Source: Verrucomicrobiota bacterium (GTDB lineage: Bacteria > Verrucomicrobiota > Verrucomicrobiia > Opitutales > Opitutaceae). From it: a stretch of DNA of 37,642 bases. The notes beneath the pieces are model-generated. The model was not told the origin of the DNA. It ran no database searches and saw only the letters and a list, made by a program, of their open reading frames with translations. This document shows, in pieces, positions 15,930 to 27,431 of this stretch (positions within the stretch are counted from its first letter, which is position 1; the number at the start of each line of letters is the position of its first letter). Location of the stretch: NCBI GenBank assembly GCA_023416735.1, contig JAEZGX010000010.1:1-37642 (forward strand), given 5' to 3'. The position numbers and the translations under genes are program-made.

Positions 15930-16415
15930 ATGAGCTCTGATTCTTCCTCCTCATCCTTGTCGGATCGCGAACTGGTGCTGACCCGAATTGTCGACGTGCC
16001 GCGCGAGAAACTTTATCGCGGGTGGACGGAGCCGGAGTTGATGAAGCAGTGGTTCGCGCCGCGTCCTTGGACTTCGCCCGTGGTGGAAGTTGACCTGCGG
16101 CCTGGCGGTTCGAGTTTGGTGGTGATGCGCGGACCGGATGGCACGGAGTTTCCGAATCCGGGCGTTTACCTCGAAGTCGTGCCGAACGAGCGGCTGGTGT
16201 TCACGGACGCTTATGCGAAGGCATGGGAACCCTCGGAGAAGCCCTTCATGACAGCGATCGTAACATTCGAAGACGTGGGCGGAGGGCGCACGCGATACAC
16301 GGCGCGGGCGCTGCATTGGACGGCGGCGGATCGCGAGGCGCATGAGAAAATGGGCTTTCATCAAGGCTGGGGGCAGTGCCTCGATCAGCTGGTGGAACTC
16401 GCGAAGACCCTTTAA
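15930..16415 (+). CDS. SRPBCC / AHSA1-family protein
   Basis: 161-residue single-domain protein of the START/Bet v1-like fold (AHSA1, activator of Hsp90 ATPase homologue 1-like). Typical parts are LVLTRIVDVPREKLYRGWTE (about 15-34), PELMKQWFAPRPW, VEVDLRPGG, PGVYLEVVPNERLVFTDAY and the C-terminal helix KMGFHQGWGQCLDQLVEL. Such proteins bind hydrophobic ligands; their function is mostly unknown. The ATG at 15930 is chosen because the family fold begins right after the serine-rich head. The next gene, a YCII protein, is a frequent partner of AHSA1 proteins beside ECF sigma factors, but no sigma factor is present here. Confidence 0.85.
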   Translation: MSSDSSSSSLSDRELVLTRIVDVPREKLYRGWTEPELMKQWFAPRPWTSPVVEVDLRPGGSSLVVMRGPDGTEFPNPGVYLEVVPNERLVFTDAYAKAWEPSEKPFMTAIVTFEDVGGGRTRYTARALHWTAADREAHEKMGFHQGWGQCLDQLVELAKTL

Positions 16416-16453
16416 TTGCGCGAACGATGGCACACGCGAATAGCAACGAACGA

Positions 16454-16479
16454 CTTGAGAAACGACGGCGATTCTCAAG
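16454..16479. promoter_or_regulatory. Small perfect inverted repeat before the YCII gene
   Basis: CTTGAGAA (16454-16461) and TTCTCAAG (16472-16479) form an 8-bp perfect dyad with a 10-bp spacer. It ends 9 bp before the ATG at 16489. It could be an operator, or a hairpin that hides the ribosome-binding region; no T run follows, so it is not a terminator for the gene before it. Confidence 0.35.
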
Positions 16480-16488
16480 CATAACGTC

Positions 16489-16899
16489 ATGCCTTCGGAA
16501 CATGCTTCGTCCACCGCAGCGTTCATGCTGCTTTTCCGCAACGCCGGGCCTGAGACGCATCAACACCTAAGCGCCGAACAGCGTCGGCAACTCGCGCAGC
16601 GTTGGAACGATTGGTATGACGGGCTGGCGTCGGCGGGAAAAGTGCAGCACGGCCAGCCGCTGGCGCTGAACGGCCGGGTGGTTTCGGGCCCGCGCGGCGA
16701 GAAGATCGTGGACGGGCCCTATGCGGAGGCGAAGGAGGTGGTGGGCGGGTATCTTTATCTGACGGTGCGCGATCTGGATGAGGCGACCACGATCGCGCAA
16801 CAATGCCCAGGTCTGGCCGTGGGTGTGACGGTCGAAGTGCGCCCGCTCGCGGCGAACAGCCCGGTGCTCGACGAGGTGCGCGGGCGGCCGCCGGCGTGA
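16489..16899 (+). CDS. YCII-related (DGPF domain) protein
   Basis: 136 residues with the ferredoxin-like YCII/DGPF fold. After FMLLFRN (12-18), the conserved marker is VDGPYAEAKEVVGGYLYL (about 73-90), the DGPF-type motif with its Glu, followed by LDEATTIAQQCPG and the last strand VEVRPLA. Family members are small, probably dimeric and mostly of unknown role; many are encoded beside ECF sigma factors. It lies 73 bp after the AHSA1 gene, in the same direction. The next gene is kup on the opposite strand, tail to tail, with only 21 bp between. Confidence 0.83.
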   Translation: MPSEHASSTAAFMLLFRNAGPETHQHLSAEQRRQLAQRWNDWYDGLASAGKVQHGQPLALNGRVVSGPRGEKIVDGPYAEAKEVVGGYLYLTVRDLDEATTIAQQCPGLAVGVTVEVRPLAANSPVLDEVRGRPPA

Positions 16900-16920
16900 A
16901 CGCGGAACGCGGACGGGCGG

Positions 16921-18900
16921 TTACAACTGAATCGGCAGGCCGACTTCGATGATTTGCATCGGCGGGAGGCGGTAGTAGTCGCGCGCCTGGCGGGCGTTGC
17001 GGCTGAGAAAACTGTAGAGGCGTTTCTGCCATTCCCACATGCGCGCCTCGCCGCCGGTGATGATCATCTCGCGATTGAAATAGTAGGTGGCTTCGGACGG
17101 TTTTAGCGGCACGCCGCGCGCGCGGATCTCGTCGATGACGCTGGCGACGTCGGGCGACTCCATGTATCCATAACGCGCGCACGCTCGCCACACGCCTTCG
17201 CCGATCTCGCGGACCTCGACACGTTCGGCGTCGGGCACGTAAGGGACCTCTTCCGTAAGGATGCTGAGAAGCACGACGGTCTCGTGGAGCACCTTGTTGG
17301 CCTTGACGTGATGGAGGAGCACGAGCGGCGTGCCGGACGGATTGCCGGCCATGAAGACGCCGGTGCCGCGCACACGCTGGATGTGTTTGCTCGAGGCGAT
17401 GTCCTTCAACTCCTCCTCGGTGATTTCGTTGGCGTAGACGCGGCGGAAGATTTCGTTTTTCCCGGTCTTCCACGTATACATCACGGCGAGCACGGCTGCG
17501 CCGATCGCGAGCGGGAGCCATCCGCCGTCGAGGATCTTGTGAAGGTTGGCGTAAAGCAGCGTGAGATCGACCACAGCGAAAGCCGCGCAGAGTGAAAAAG
17601 CTTTCCAGACAGGCCAACGCCAGGCGCGGCGGGCGACGAAGTAGAACGCGAAGGTGGTGACGGTCATCGCGGCGGTAACAGCGATGCCGTAGGCGGCGGT
17701 GAGGCTAGCGCTTTCCTTGAAGCCGAGCACGATGCTGATGGCTCCGATCGCGAGGGCGATGTTGACGAGCGGGATGTAGATCTGGCCGCGTTGGGCGGCG
17801 TTGGTGTGCAGCACCTGCAGGCGAGGGAAGAACCCGAGTTGAACGGAAGAACGAATGAGCGAAAACGTGCCGGAGATCATGGCTTGGCTGGCGATGATCG
17901 CAGCGAGGACGGAAAGGATCAGGACGAAAAGGCGGATCGGACCTTCGGGCGCGATCGCCAGGAACGGATTGCCGACGGCGTTGGCGTCCCAAAGCAGATG
18001 CGCGCCCTGGCCGAAGTAGTTCAAAACGAGACCGGGCAATGCGACACCATACCAGGCGAGGGCGATGGCGCGGCGGCCGAAATGGCCCATGTCGGCGTAG
18101 ATCGCTTCGACGCCGGTGATCGCGAGCACGACGCCGCCGAGGACGGCGGTGATTTCGGCGGGATGCGAGCGGAAGAGAACCCAGGCGTGCCAGGGATTGA
18201 GCGCCTGAAGGACGACGGGGTTGAGCCAGATTTGCCATGCGCCGAGGGCGCCGAGCGTCGCGAACCATACGAGCATGACAGGCCCGTAAATCCGCCCGAT
18301 CGTTTGGCTGCCGCGATCCTGCACCCAGAAAACAACGGCGAGGATCGCGCATGTGAGGGGAATGACGAGCGGTTCGGTTTGAGGTGCGATCAGCGTGAGA
18401 CCCTCGGCGGCGGAGAGCACGGAAACGGCGGGTGTGATCACGCCCTCGCCGCAAAGCATGCAGGCGCCGAAAAGAATGAGAAGCGTGCCGCCGCCGATGC
18501 CGAGCTTGCGTCCGCGTCGGTCGAGGCGCGCGCGGGAGAAAAGCGCGAACACGCCGCCTTCGCCGCGGTTGTCGGCGCGCGTGATGAACGTGAGATATTT
18601 TCCACTCACCACGAGCATGAGGAGCCAGAAGATGAGCGAGAGCACGCCGAGCACGGCGCTTTGCTCGACGAGGGCGTGAACGGATTCCGGGACGGCGGCG
18701 GCGATGCTTTGGGCCTGCTCGGAATCGATGGCGAGAGGTTGTCCGGTGGCAGGCTGAACTTTGACCGTAAGGTAGCGGATCGAATCGCGGAGCGCGTAGA
18801 GCGGACTCGTGCCGATGTCGCCAAATACGACGCCAAGTGCGGCGATGGCGAGCGCACCGCGCGCGGCGTGAGAGGCGGGCTTCCCGGGCGTGTCGCTCAT
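16921..18900 (-). CDS. kup: Low-affinity potassium uptake protein Kup
   Basis: Inner-membrane K+/H+ symporter of the KUP/HAK family, 659 residues, about 12 membrane segments. The N-terminal signature ALGVVFGDIGTSPLYALRDS (about 19-38) is diagnostic. Further family motifs are VSGKYLTFITRADNRGEGG, LTPAVSVLSAAEGL in part, GVEAIYADMGHFGRRAI, and YFGQGAHLL. A long cytoplasmic C-terminal domain (from about 495) ends with YYRLPPMQIIEVGLPIQL. I start at ATG 18900 (MSDTPGKP); a 36-residue longer frame exists but has no similarity. It is divergent from menB, 136 bp apart. Confidence 0.95.
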   Translation of the reverse strand: MSDTPGKPASHAARGALAIAALGVVFGDIGTSPLYALRDSIRYLTVKVQPATGQPLAIDSEQAQSIAAAVPESVHALVEQSAVLGVLSLIFWLLMLVVSGKYLTFITRADNRGEGGVFALFSRARLDRRGRKLGIGGGTLLILFGACMLCGEGVITPAVSVLSAAEGLTLIAPQTEPLVIPLTCAILAVVFWVQDRGSQTIGRIYGPVMLVWFATLGALGAWQIWLNPVVLQALNPWHAWVLFRSHPAEITAVLGGVVLAITGVEAIYADMGHFGRRAIALAWYGVALPGLVLNYFGQGAHLLWDANAVGNPFLAIAPEGPIRLFVLILSVLAAIIASQAMISGTFSLIRSSVQLGFFPRLQVLHTNAAQRGQIYIPLVNIALAIGAISIVLGFKESASLTAAYGIAVTAAMTVTTFAFYFVARRAWRWPVWKAFSLCAAFAVVDLTLLYANLHKILDGGWLPLAIGAAVLAVMYTWKTGKNEIFRRVYANEITEEELKDIASSKHIQRVRGTGVFMAGNPSGTPLVLLHHVKANKVLHETVVLLSILTEEVPYVPDAERVEVREIGEGVWRACARYGYMESPDVASVIDEIRARGVPLKPSEATYYFNREMIITGGEARMWEWQKRLYSFLSRNARQARDYYRLPPMQIIEVGLPIQL

Positions 18901-19036
18901 TGCAGAAGGAGGAGTGTCCTCCAACTCAGCGAAGGCTCCAAGCGATATTTCCGCGGCTTGAAAAACAGGTTGCAATCCGCCGCGTGCGACAGGGGCGGGC
19001 ATGGACAAGCGGGGGAAAAGACGCCACGGTGCGCGA

Positions 19037-19870
19037 ATGATTCCCGATTGGAAGACGGCGAAAACTTACACGGATATCTTGTATCAGAAGGCGGGCGGCA
19101 TCGCGAAGGTGACGATCAACCGGCCGGAGAAGCGGAATGCGTTTCGCCCGCTGACTGTATCCGAAATGTATGACGCGTTCAGCGATGCGCGGGAGGATCC
19201 GAAGATCGGCGTGGTTCTCTTGACGGGCGCCGGGCCGCACACGGATGGTAAGTATGCCTTCTGCGCGGGCGGAGATCAAAGCGTGCGCGGGCATGCGGGC
19301 TATATCGGCGAAGACGGCGTGCCGCGGTTGAATGTGTTGGATCTGCAGAAGTTGATTCGCTCGATGCCGAAAGTGGTGATCGCGCTCGTCGCGGGTTATG
19401 CGATCGGCGGCGGGCATGTGTTACACGTCGTGTGTGACCTGAGCCTCGCGGCGGACAACGCGATTTTCGGGCAGGTGGGGCCGAAGATGGGCAGCTTCGA
19501 CGGCGGATTTGGATCGAGCTATCTGGCGCGCGTGGTCGGGCAGAAGAAAGCGCGCGAGATTTGGTTTTTGTGCCGCCAATATGGAGCGCAGGAAGCGCTG
19601 GACATGGGATTGGTGAACAAAGTCGTGCCGGTGCCGGAGCTCGAAGCGGAAGGCGTGAAGTGGGCGGAGGAGATTTTGCAGAAGAGTCCGCTCGCGATTC
19701 GGTTGTTGAAGAGCGGATTCAATGCGGAGCTCGACGGGCAGGCGGGGATTCAGGAACTCGCAGGAAATGCGACCTTGCTCTATTACATGAGCGAGGAAGC
19801 GAAGGAGTTTCACTCGGCGCAGCGCGAGAAGCGGAAGCCCGAGATGCGGAAGTTTCCGTGGCTGCCGTGA
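19037..19870 (+). CDS. menB: 1,4-Dihydroxy-2-naphthoyl-CoA synthase MenB
   Basis: Crotonase-fold enzyme that closes the naphthoquinone ring of menaquinone from o-succinylbenzoyl-CoA, 277 residues. MenB is told from other enoyl-CoA hydratases by YAFCAGGDQSVRG (about 74-86), IGGGHVLHVVCDLSLAAD, FGQVGPKMGSFDGGFGSSYL, REIWFLCRQYGAQEALDMGL and the C-terminal AQREKRKPEMRKF. The start MIPDWKTAK at 19037 agrees with the usual MenB beginning. No other men gene lies in the window. A REP-like palindrome follows the stop, and the sugar symporter gene runs toward it from the other strand. Confidence 0.95.
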   Translation: MIPDWKTAKTYTDILYQKAGGIAKVTINRPEKRNAFRPLTVSEMYDAFSDAREDPKIGVVLLTGAGPHTDGKYAFCAGGDQSVRGHAGYIGEDGVPRLNVLDLQKLIRSMPKVVIALVAGYAIGGGHVLHVVCDLSLAADNAIFGQVGPKMGSFDGGFGSSYLARVVGQKKAREIWFLCRQYGAQEALDMGLVNKVVPVPELEAEGVKWAEEILQKSPLAIRLLKSGFNAELDGQAGIQELAGNATLLYYMSEEAKEFHSAQREKRKPEMRKFPWLP

Positions 19871-19888
19871 GGTAAGGGCAGGTGGAGC

Positions 19889-19910
19889 GGCGGGGTCGGG
19901 CGACCCCGCC
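19889..19910. repeat. REP-like palindrome between menB and the symporter gene
   Basis: Arms GGCGGGGTCG (19889-19898) and CGACCCCGCC (19901-19910) are perfect complements with a 2-base loop, followed by TAC. On the minus strand this reads GTAG directly before a hairpin, the REP layout. A near copy begins at 37625, and the elements at 941 and 31333 have related arms. Lying between two convergent genes, it may also act as a transcript end. Confidence 0.6.
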
Positions 19911-19928
19911 TACAACCAAGCGCGTGGC

Positions 19929-21323
19929 CTACGCTGAGGCGCGGCGGGCCTTGAGCTCCTCGTTCATCTCAGCGACGCGTTCGTCGGTGAGCGGGTAGAA
20001 GTAGAAGACGACGAGTGAAAGGATGCCGACAGCGGCGGGGAAGATGCTCATGAGGCTCACGATGCTGTGCTTCACTTCTTCGGTGGGCACGACGTTGGCT
20101 TGGAAGCCGGAGAAATCCATGAGCTGCAGCGCGAAGAAAGCGGCGAGCGCCCAGCCGATTTTCTGGCTCATGGTGGACGCGGAGAAGACGAGGGCGGTGG
20201 TGCGGCGGCCGGTCTTCCATTCGCCGTAGTCAGCGGTGTCGGCATACATGGCCCAGAGCAGGACGGGAAGCGGTCCGCCGGTGATGTTGCCGAGAACTTC
20301 CAAGGCGAAGATGGCGCCGAGTTGGCCCGCCGGGAGGAAGTAGTAGGAAACGGTGCAGAGGATCGCGAGGGTGAAGAGGGTGAAGAAAAGCGGACGTTTC
20401 GCGAAACGGCTGGCGAGGAAACTGGTCATCAACACGCCGGCGACAGAAGAGGCCTGGCCGACGGTGTTGAAGGCGGAGAGAAGGCCGGTGAGCGTGAAGT
20501 TGAAACCGAGGAACGGCAGCGGGGTATCGGGCGAGCCGTTGTAGATGTAATATTTGAAATAGTGCGCGGAAACGGAGCTGCGAAGGCCGACGAAAAGAAT
20601 CCAGGTGAGCGTGGTGACGGTAAGGAGCAGCCAGGCGTTGTTGGAAAGCAGGAAACGAAGATCGCGAAACGCAGAGGTGTTTTCCGTGGCGACCGGTTTG
20701 ATACGTTCGCGGGTGCCGAAGCCGGTGATCAGGAAAAGGCCGACGGCGATGAGACCGTAAACGACGAAGGCGAGTTGCCAGCCGCGCTGGGGGTTGTCGC
20801 CGCCGAGGATGTCGACGAGCGGAAGCAACGTGGCGGAGACGGCGACGCCGGCGGAGAAGGCGAAGATGAATTTGACCGAGGAAAGTTGCGTGCGCTCAGC
20901 GGCGGTGGTGGTCATCACGCCGAGCATGGCGGTGTAAGGGATGTTGACCGTGGTGTAGAGCATCATGAGGCCGTTGTAAGCGACGTAGGCCCAGATGAGT
21001 TTGCCGGTCATGCCGAGGTCGGGCGTCGTAAACGTGAGCACGCCGAAGATGGCGAAAGGGACGCAGCCGTAGATGATGTAAGGACGGAATTTGCCCCAGC
21101 GTGTTTCGGTGCGGTCGGCGAGCATGCCGATGATGGGATCGTTGATGCCGTCCCAGATGCGGCTGACGAGGAGCATGGTGCCGAGGGCGGCGGCGGAGAT
21201 CCCAAAGATGTCGGTGTAGAAAAACGGCAGATACGCCATGAACGTCCGCCAGTAGAGGCAGGAGGCGAAGTCGCCGCAGCCGTAGGCCAGTTTCTCGCGA
21301 AGCGGGAGTTTTTCCTGAGTCAT
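19929..21323 (-). CDS. GPH-family sugar:cation symporter (MelB-like, MFS)
   Basis: Inner-membrane secondary transporter of the glycoside-pentoside-hexuronide family, 464 residues, 12 predicted membrane segments. Motifs are KLAYGCGDFASCLYW (near 10), FFYTDIFGIS, MLLVSRIWDGINDPIIGMLA (about 46-65), RTETRWGKFRPY (66-77, the cytoplasmic loop 2-3 motif) and, in the second half, ALWAMYADTADYGEWKTGRR-like sequence (LLWAMYADTADYGEWKTGRR), as in MelB and related symporters. The cargo cannot be told. The ATG at 21323 (MTQEKLPLREK) is preferred to a 76-residue longer frame that lacks similarity. It lies downstream of fba, but a terminator separates them. Confidence 0.9.
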   Translation of the reverse strand: MTQEKLPLREKLAYGCGDFASCLYWRTFMAYLPFFYTDIFGISAAALGTMLLVSRIWDGINDPIIGMLADRTETRWGKFRPYIIYGCVPFAIFGVLTFTTPDLGMTGKLIWAYVAYNGLMMLYTTVNIPYTAMLGVMTTTAAERTQLSSVKFIFAFSAGVAVSATLLPLVDILGGDNPQRGWQLAFVVYGLIAVGLFLITGFGTRERIKPVATENTSAFRDLRFLLSNNAWLLLTVTTLTWILFVGLRSSVSAHYFKYYIYNGSPDTPLPFLGFNFTLTGLLSAFNTVGQASSVAGVLMTSFLASRFAKRPLFFTLFTLAILCTVSYYFLPAGQLGAIFALEVLGNITGGPLPVLLWAMYADTADYGEWKTGRRTTALVFSASTMSQKIGWALAAFFALQLMDFSGFQANVVPTEEVKHSIVSLMSIFPAAVGILSLVVFYFYPLTDERVAEMNEELKARRASA

Positions 21324-21507
21324 TGGAGCCGAGGGGTGAAGCCGGGCGCGTCGGGGGGCGCGCAAGAATGCGACGGAGATAAGGAGGTGAAATTCAAGAT
21401 GCCCAGCCTGAAACGCCGGAGTGGGTTGTGAGAAGGGGTGCGGGTTGTGGAGATATTTTTCCGCGAGGAAAAACCGCACCGCAGCGAAGGCGGTTTCTGG
21501 CTGGCGT

Positions 21508-21538
21508 AAAAAAACCGCCGGGCTTGAAGGCCCGGCGG
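21508..21538 (-). terminator. Rho-independent terminator of the aldolase gene
   Basis: On the minus strand CCGCCGGGC (21538-21530) pairs with GCCCGGCGG (21523-21515), a perfect 9-bp GC stem with a 6-base loop, followed by seven Ts (plus-strand A run at 21508-21514). It lies 30 bp beyond the aldolase stop, so the aldolase and the symporter gene are separate units. Confidence 0.9.
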
Positions 21539-21567
21539 CGAGGGAAAGCACGCATGGCGTGCGGAAG

Positions 21568-22518
21568 TTATTTCTTCAAGCTGGCGCGGAGATCGTCGAG
21601 CTGGCCGGCGGAACCGAGGAGCTGATTGCGCGACGCGATGAACTTCGCGTATTCCTCGATGAAGATCTTGCCCGGCGGACGGAAGTCGAACTCGGAGGGC
21701 TTGTCGCGGAAGAACTCGCGATGAACGCGGGTCCAGACGAGGCGGCCGTCGGTGTCGATGTTGATCTTGGTGACGCCGAGTTTGGCGGCGGGGAGATATT
21801 CCTTCACGTCGACGCCGGAAGAGTCGGCGATCTTGCCGCCGGCGGCGTTGATGCGAGCAACCTCGTCCTGCGGAACCGAGGAGGAACCGTGCATGACGAG
21901 CGGGAAGCCCGGAAGGCGGCTCTTGATCTTCTCAAGCACATCGAAGTGCAGGGACTGCTTGCCCTTGAACTTGAAGGCGCCGTGCGAGGTGCCGATGGCG
22001 CAAGCGAGGGAGTCGCAGCCCGTGAGTTTGACGAACTGCTCGGCCTCGGCCGGATCGGTGAGGGTGGCGTGGCCGTCCTCGACCTTGATGTCTTCTTCGA
22101 CGCCGCCGAGCATGCCGAGTTCGGCCTCGACGGAGATGCCCTTGGCATGGGCGCGGTCGACGACGCGCTTGGTGATCTCGACGTTCTTCTCGAACGGATC
22201 GTGAGAGGCGTCGATCATCACGGAGCTGAAGAAACCGGAGTCGATGCAGTCGTAGCAGGTTTCCTCGTCACCGTGGTCGAGGTGAACGGCGAAGATGGCT
22301 TCGGGGAAGATGTCGCCGGCGGCGCGGATGATCGCCTCGAGCATGCGCTTGTCGGTGTATTTGCGCGCACCCTTGGAAATCTGGATGATGAAAGGCGCCT
22401 TGGAATCGATGGCACCCTTGAACAGGCCCATGGCCTGCTCGGCGTTGTTGATGTTGTAAGCACCGACGGCGTATTTGCCATAAGCGTGCTTAAAGAGTTG
22501 CGCGGTAGTAACGATCAT
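21568..22518 (-). CDS. fba: Class II fructose-bisphosphate aldolase
   Basis: Zinc aldolase of glycolysis and gluconeogenesis that splits fructose 1,6-bisphosphate, 316 residues. The AVHLDHGD motif (77-84) holds the catalytic Asp (D81) and zinc ligand H82. Other ligands sit in AIGTSHGAF (about 180) and LVMHGSSSVP (about 213-222). VEAELGMLGGVEED (about 135-148) and the phosphate-binding NIDTDGRLVW (about 245-254) are family-typical. The alternative class II enzymes for tagatose bisphosphate have the same motifs, so substrate is assigned by prevalence. I start at ATG 22518 (MIVTTAQLFK) because the fold begins there. It has its own terminator. Confidence 0.93.
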   Translation of the reverse strand: MIVTTAQLFKHAYGKYAVGAYNINNAEQAMGLFKGAIDSKAPFIIQISKGARKYTDKRMLEAIIRAAGDIFPEAIFAVHLDHGDEETCYDCIDSGFFSSVMIDASHDPFEKNVEITKRVVDRAHAKGISVEAELGMLGGVEEDIKVEDGHATLTDPAEAEQFVKLTGCDSLACAIGTSHGAFKFKGKQSLHFDVLEKIKSRLPGFPLVMHGSSSVPQDEVARINAAGGKIADSSGVDVKEYLPAAKLGVTKINIDTDGRLVWTRVHREFFRDKPSEFDFRPPGKIFIEEYAKFIASRNQLLGSAGQLDDLRASLKK

Positions 22519-22668
22519 AGAAGTGCGTTTGACGGCAGAGGAAAACGAAGGCACCGGCGCCGGGGAGCGACAAGTGTATTCTCTGCGCGTCTCGTGTCAT
22601 GGTGGTGCAAAATACGCACACCAGCGAACGCGGTGCAAATGAGGTGCGAGGCGAACGCGGTGGCCGAA

Positions 22669-23589
22669 TTACTCGGGCGAACGCGTGTTGCTGCGACGCG
22701 ATTCGAACTGGCGGCGCATCGTTTCGACGATCTCGGATTGGGCGCGTTGTTCTTGCTGAAGTTGACGCAGGGCTTCGAGTTGCGGCGCGGCGAGGACGCC
22801 CCGGGCTTGTTCGAGCGCGACGTCCGTGAGAATGCCACCCGGGCTCATGCGGGGAGCGGTGGCGCCCCCGTTGCGATCGAGAATTGAAAGGACCGCAGCA
22901 GATTGTTCGGGCGAGAGGGGCGTCGAGGTGTAGCTCAGGCGCTGTTCGAGATGGTTCACGGTGGCGCGGAGGGGCTGGGTGCGCTCGTAGTGTTGGTATT
23001 GTGAATACGAAGCGTCGCCGATCAGGCCGCGAATCGCGGTGTCGATTTCCGCTTCGCCGTCGCGAACGAGCGCGGTGATGGCATCGCGATCGGTGCGCGA
23101 ATTGAGGCCTTGCGAACGGGCGGCGCCCATCACGTCGTTACGGACCGTCATGCGTTCGACCAGCAGTTCCTTGAAGTGCTCGAGTTGATCGGGACGGAGG
23201 TTGAGCGACTTGAACAGAGCGGCGTAGCGGGAGTCGAGGCCGGCTTTGCGCTGGATCATCATCAAGCGCTGGACCTCGGGCGTCTCCATGACGGCGTCGC
23301 GGCGAGCGAATCGCGGGTTGTTGGCACCGGGGTTCGGGGGAAGGTGGGATGCCTCGACTGCGTCAGATGGAGCGGGAAGGGCGTCCGTTTCGGGTGCGAT
23401 CGGTTCGGGGAGAAGCGCGGCGGCTCCTGAATCGATGGCGGTCGCGGCGCGGGTGGCGGCGACTTGTTCGCGGATGGGGGCGGCGGCGCGGAGCGAAACG
23501 AGCTCGAGATGCTGGCGCCAGGCGAAGATGCCGGTCGCGATCGTAGAGAACGCGAAAAGTGCGAGGAGGAAGTTTTTGGGCGAGCGCAC
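22669..23589 (-). CDS. Membrane-anchored hypothetical protein with Spy/LTXXQ-like helices
   Basis: 306 residues, GTG start. An N-terminal membrane segment (about 6-24, NFLLALFAFSTIATGIFAW) is followed by a proline- and alanine-rich linker (about 35-95) and an alpha-helical, charged periplasmic part. Two stretches recall the LTXXQ motif of Spy/CpxP chaperones, LNLRPDQLEHFKELL (about 127-141) and TPLSPEQSAAVLSIL (about 222-236), but the resemblance is faint and I do not assign the family. The end is Gln- and Arg-rich. It lies upstream of fba in the same direction (150 bp) and downstream of topB (91 bp). Function unknown; a periplasmic stress or envelope role is a guess. Confidence 0.7.
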   Translation of the reverse strand: MRSPKNFLLALFAFSTIATGIFAWRQHLELVSLRAAAPIREQVAATRAATAIDSGAAALLPEPIAPETDALPAPSDAVEASHLPPNPGANNPRFARRDAVMETPEVQRLMMIQRKAGLDSRYAALFKSLNLRPDQLEHFKELLVERMTVRNDVMGAARSQGLNSRTDRDAITALVRDGEAEIDTAIRGLIGDASYSQYQHYERTQPLRATVNHLEQRLSYTSTPLSPEQSAAVLSILDRNGGATAPRMSPGGILTDVALEQARGVLAAPQLEALRQLQQEQRAQSEIVETMRRQFESRRSNTRSPE

Positions 23590-23680
23590 GTCCGAACGAC
23601 GTTACCCGGGCGGGCGGGTTACTCAAGCAGGGCGGGCGGAGTATGAATCACGCCCAGCCGTGGCGAAGTGGAGAGACGCG

Positions 23681-26479
<2,799 letters not shown>

Positions 26480-26648
26480 GAAGCCGGGAGCCGTTAGGCG
26501 GCGTGACGGAGGAGTGCAAGAAATAGTTTCTCGGTGACGGCGGGCGTCGCGACGCGGGCGGCTGAAAGAAAGATGAGAGGACGCGCGAGAATTGCGCGGC
26601 GATTTTGAGGTTTGTGTTTGGCGAAGCGGCGGATGCTGTGCGTGCGCT

Positions 26649-27431
26649 GTGACGACGGTTTCACTCTCTTTTCGTGAACTCGGTGGAGCGGGGAAACCGC
26701 CGCTGGTGATCCTGCATGGATTGTTGGGCTCGTCGCGGAACTGGCAGACGGCCGGGAAGGATTTGGCGGAGTGGTTTCATGTGTTCGCGTTGGATTTGCG
26801 AAACCACGGGACGTCGCCGCATGCGGACGACATGAGTTACGACGCGATGGTGGCCGATGTGCTCGCGTGGATGGAGGAGCGAGCTTTCGGGCGCGTGACG
26901 CTGCTCGGACACAGCATGGGGGGGAAGGTGGCGATGCGGCTGGCGTGCCGGAATCCGGAACGAGTTGAGCGACTGATCGTGGTTGATATCGCGCCGAAGG
27001 ATTATCGCTGGGCGGCGCATCGCGCGGAGTTTGCGGCGATGAACGAACTCGATCTGGCGCATTTGCAGTCGCGGGCGGAAGCGGAGCTGCGGTTCGAGGC
27101 GCGCGTGGATGACTGGGCGATGCGGAAATTCCTGACGACGAACCTGGAGCGGAAGGCGGACGGCGGCGGCTGGCGGTGGACGGTGAATCTGCCGGTGTTG
27201 ACGAAGGCGTTGGAGGAACTGGAACGGAGTTCGGTGGGCGAAGGAGATCGGTTCGACGGGCCGGTGTTGTTCGTGACAGGCGAGCGGTCGAATTATGTGC
27301 AGCGGGAAGACTGGGAGCGGGCGAAGATGTTTTTCCCGCGGGCGGAGTTTCGCGTGGTGAAAGGCGCGGGGCACAATCCGCACATGGAGACGCGAGCGGA
27401 GTTTGTGCACGTAGCGATCGCGGGAAGTTAA
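26649..27431 (+). CDS. Alpha/beta hydrolase, YbfF-like esterase
   Basis: 260-residue cytoplasmic hydrolase of the alpha/beta fold, similar to the acyl-CoA or ester hydrolase YbfF. Oxyanion motif LHGLLGSSRNW (22-32), LDLRNHGTSPH (49-59), nucleophile elbow GHSMGG with S89 (87-92), VVDIAPKDY (about 109-117, the YbfF-type VDIAP) and a catalytic His in KGAGHNPHME (H242). I chose GTG 26649 because it gives a start (MTTVSLSFRELGG) of normal YbfF length; an upstream TTG would add 19 cysteine-rich residues. Its TAA stop shares bases with the stop of the convergent MATE gene (TTAA at 27428-27431). Confidence 0.88.
   Translation: MTTVSLSFRELGGAGKPPLVILHGLLGSSRNWQTAGKDLAEWFHVFALDLRNHGTSPHADDMSYDAMVADVLAWMEERAFGRVTLLGHSMGGKVAMRLACRNPERVERLIVVDIAPKDYRWAAHRAEFAAMNELDLAHLQSRAEAELRFEARVDDWAMRKFLTTNLERKADGGGWRWTVNLPVLTKALEELERSSVGEGDRFDGPVLFVTGERSNYVQREDWERAKMFFPRAEFRVVKGAGHNPHMETRAEFVHVAIAGS

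Noticed and set aside
17791..21431. Plus-strand frames of over 450 codons opposite kup and the GPH symporter
   Set aside because: Low-complexity Glu/Gly/Arg composition, mirroring transmembrane codons of the real genes.
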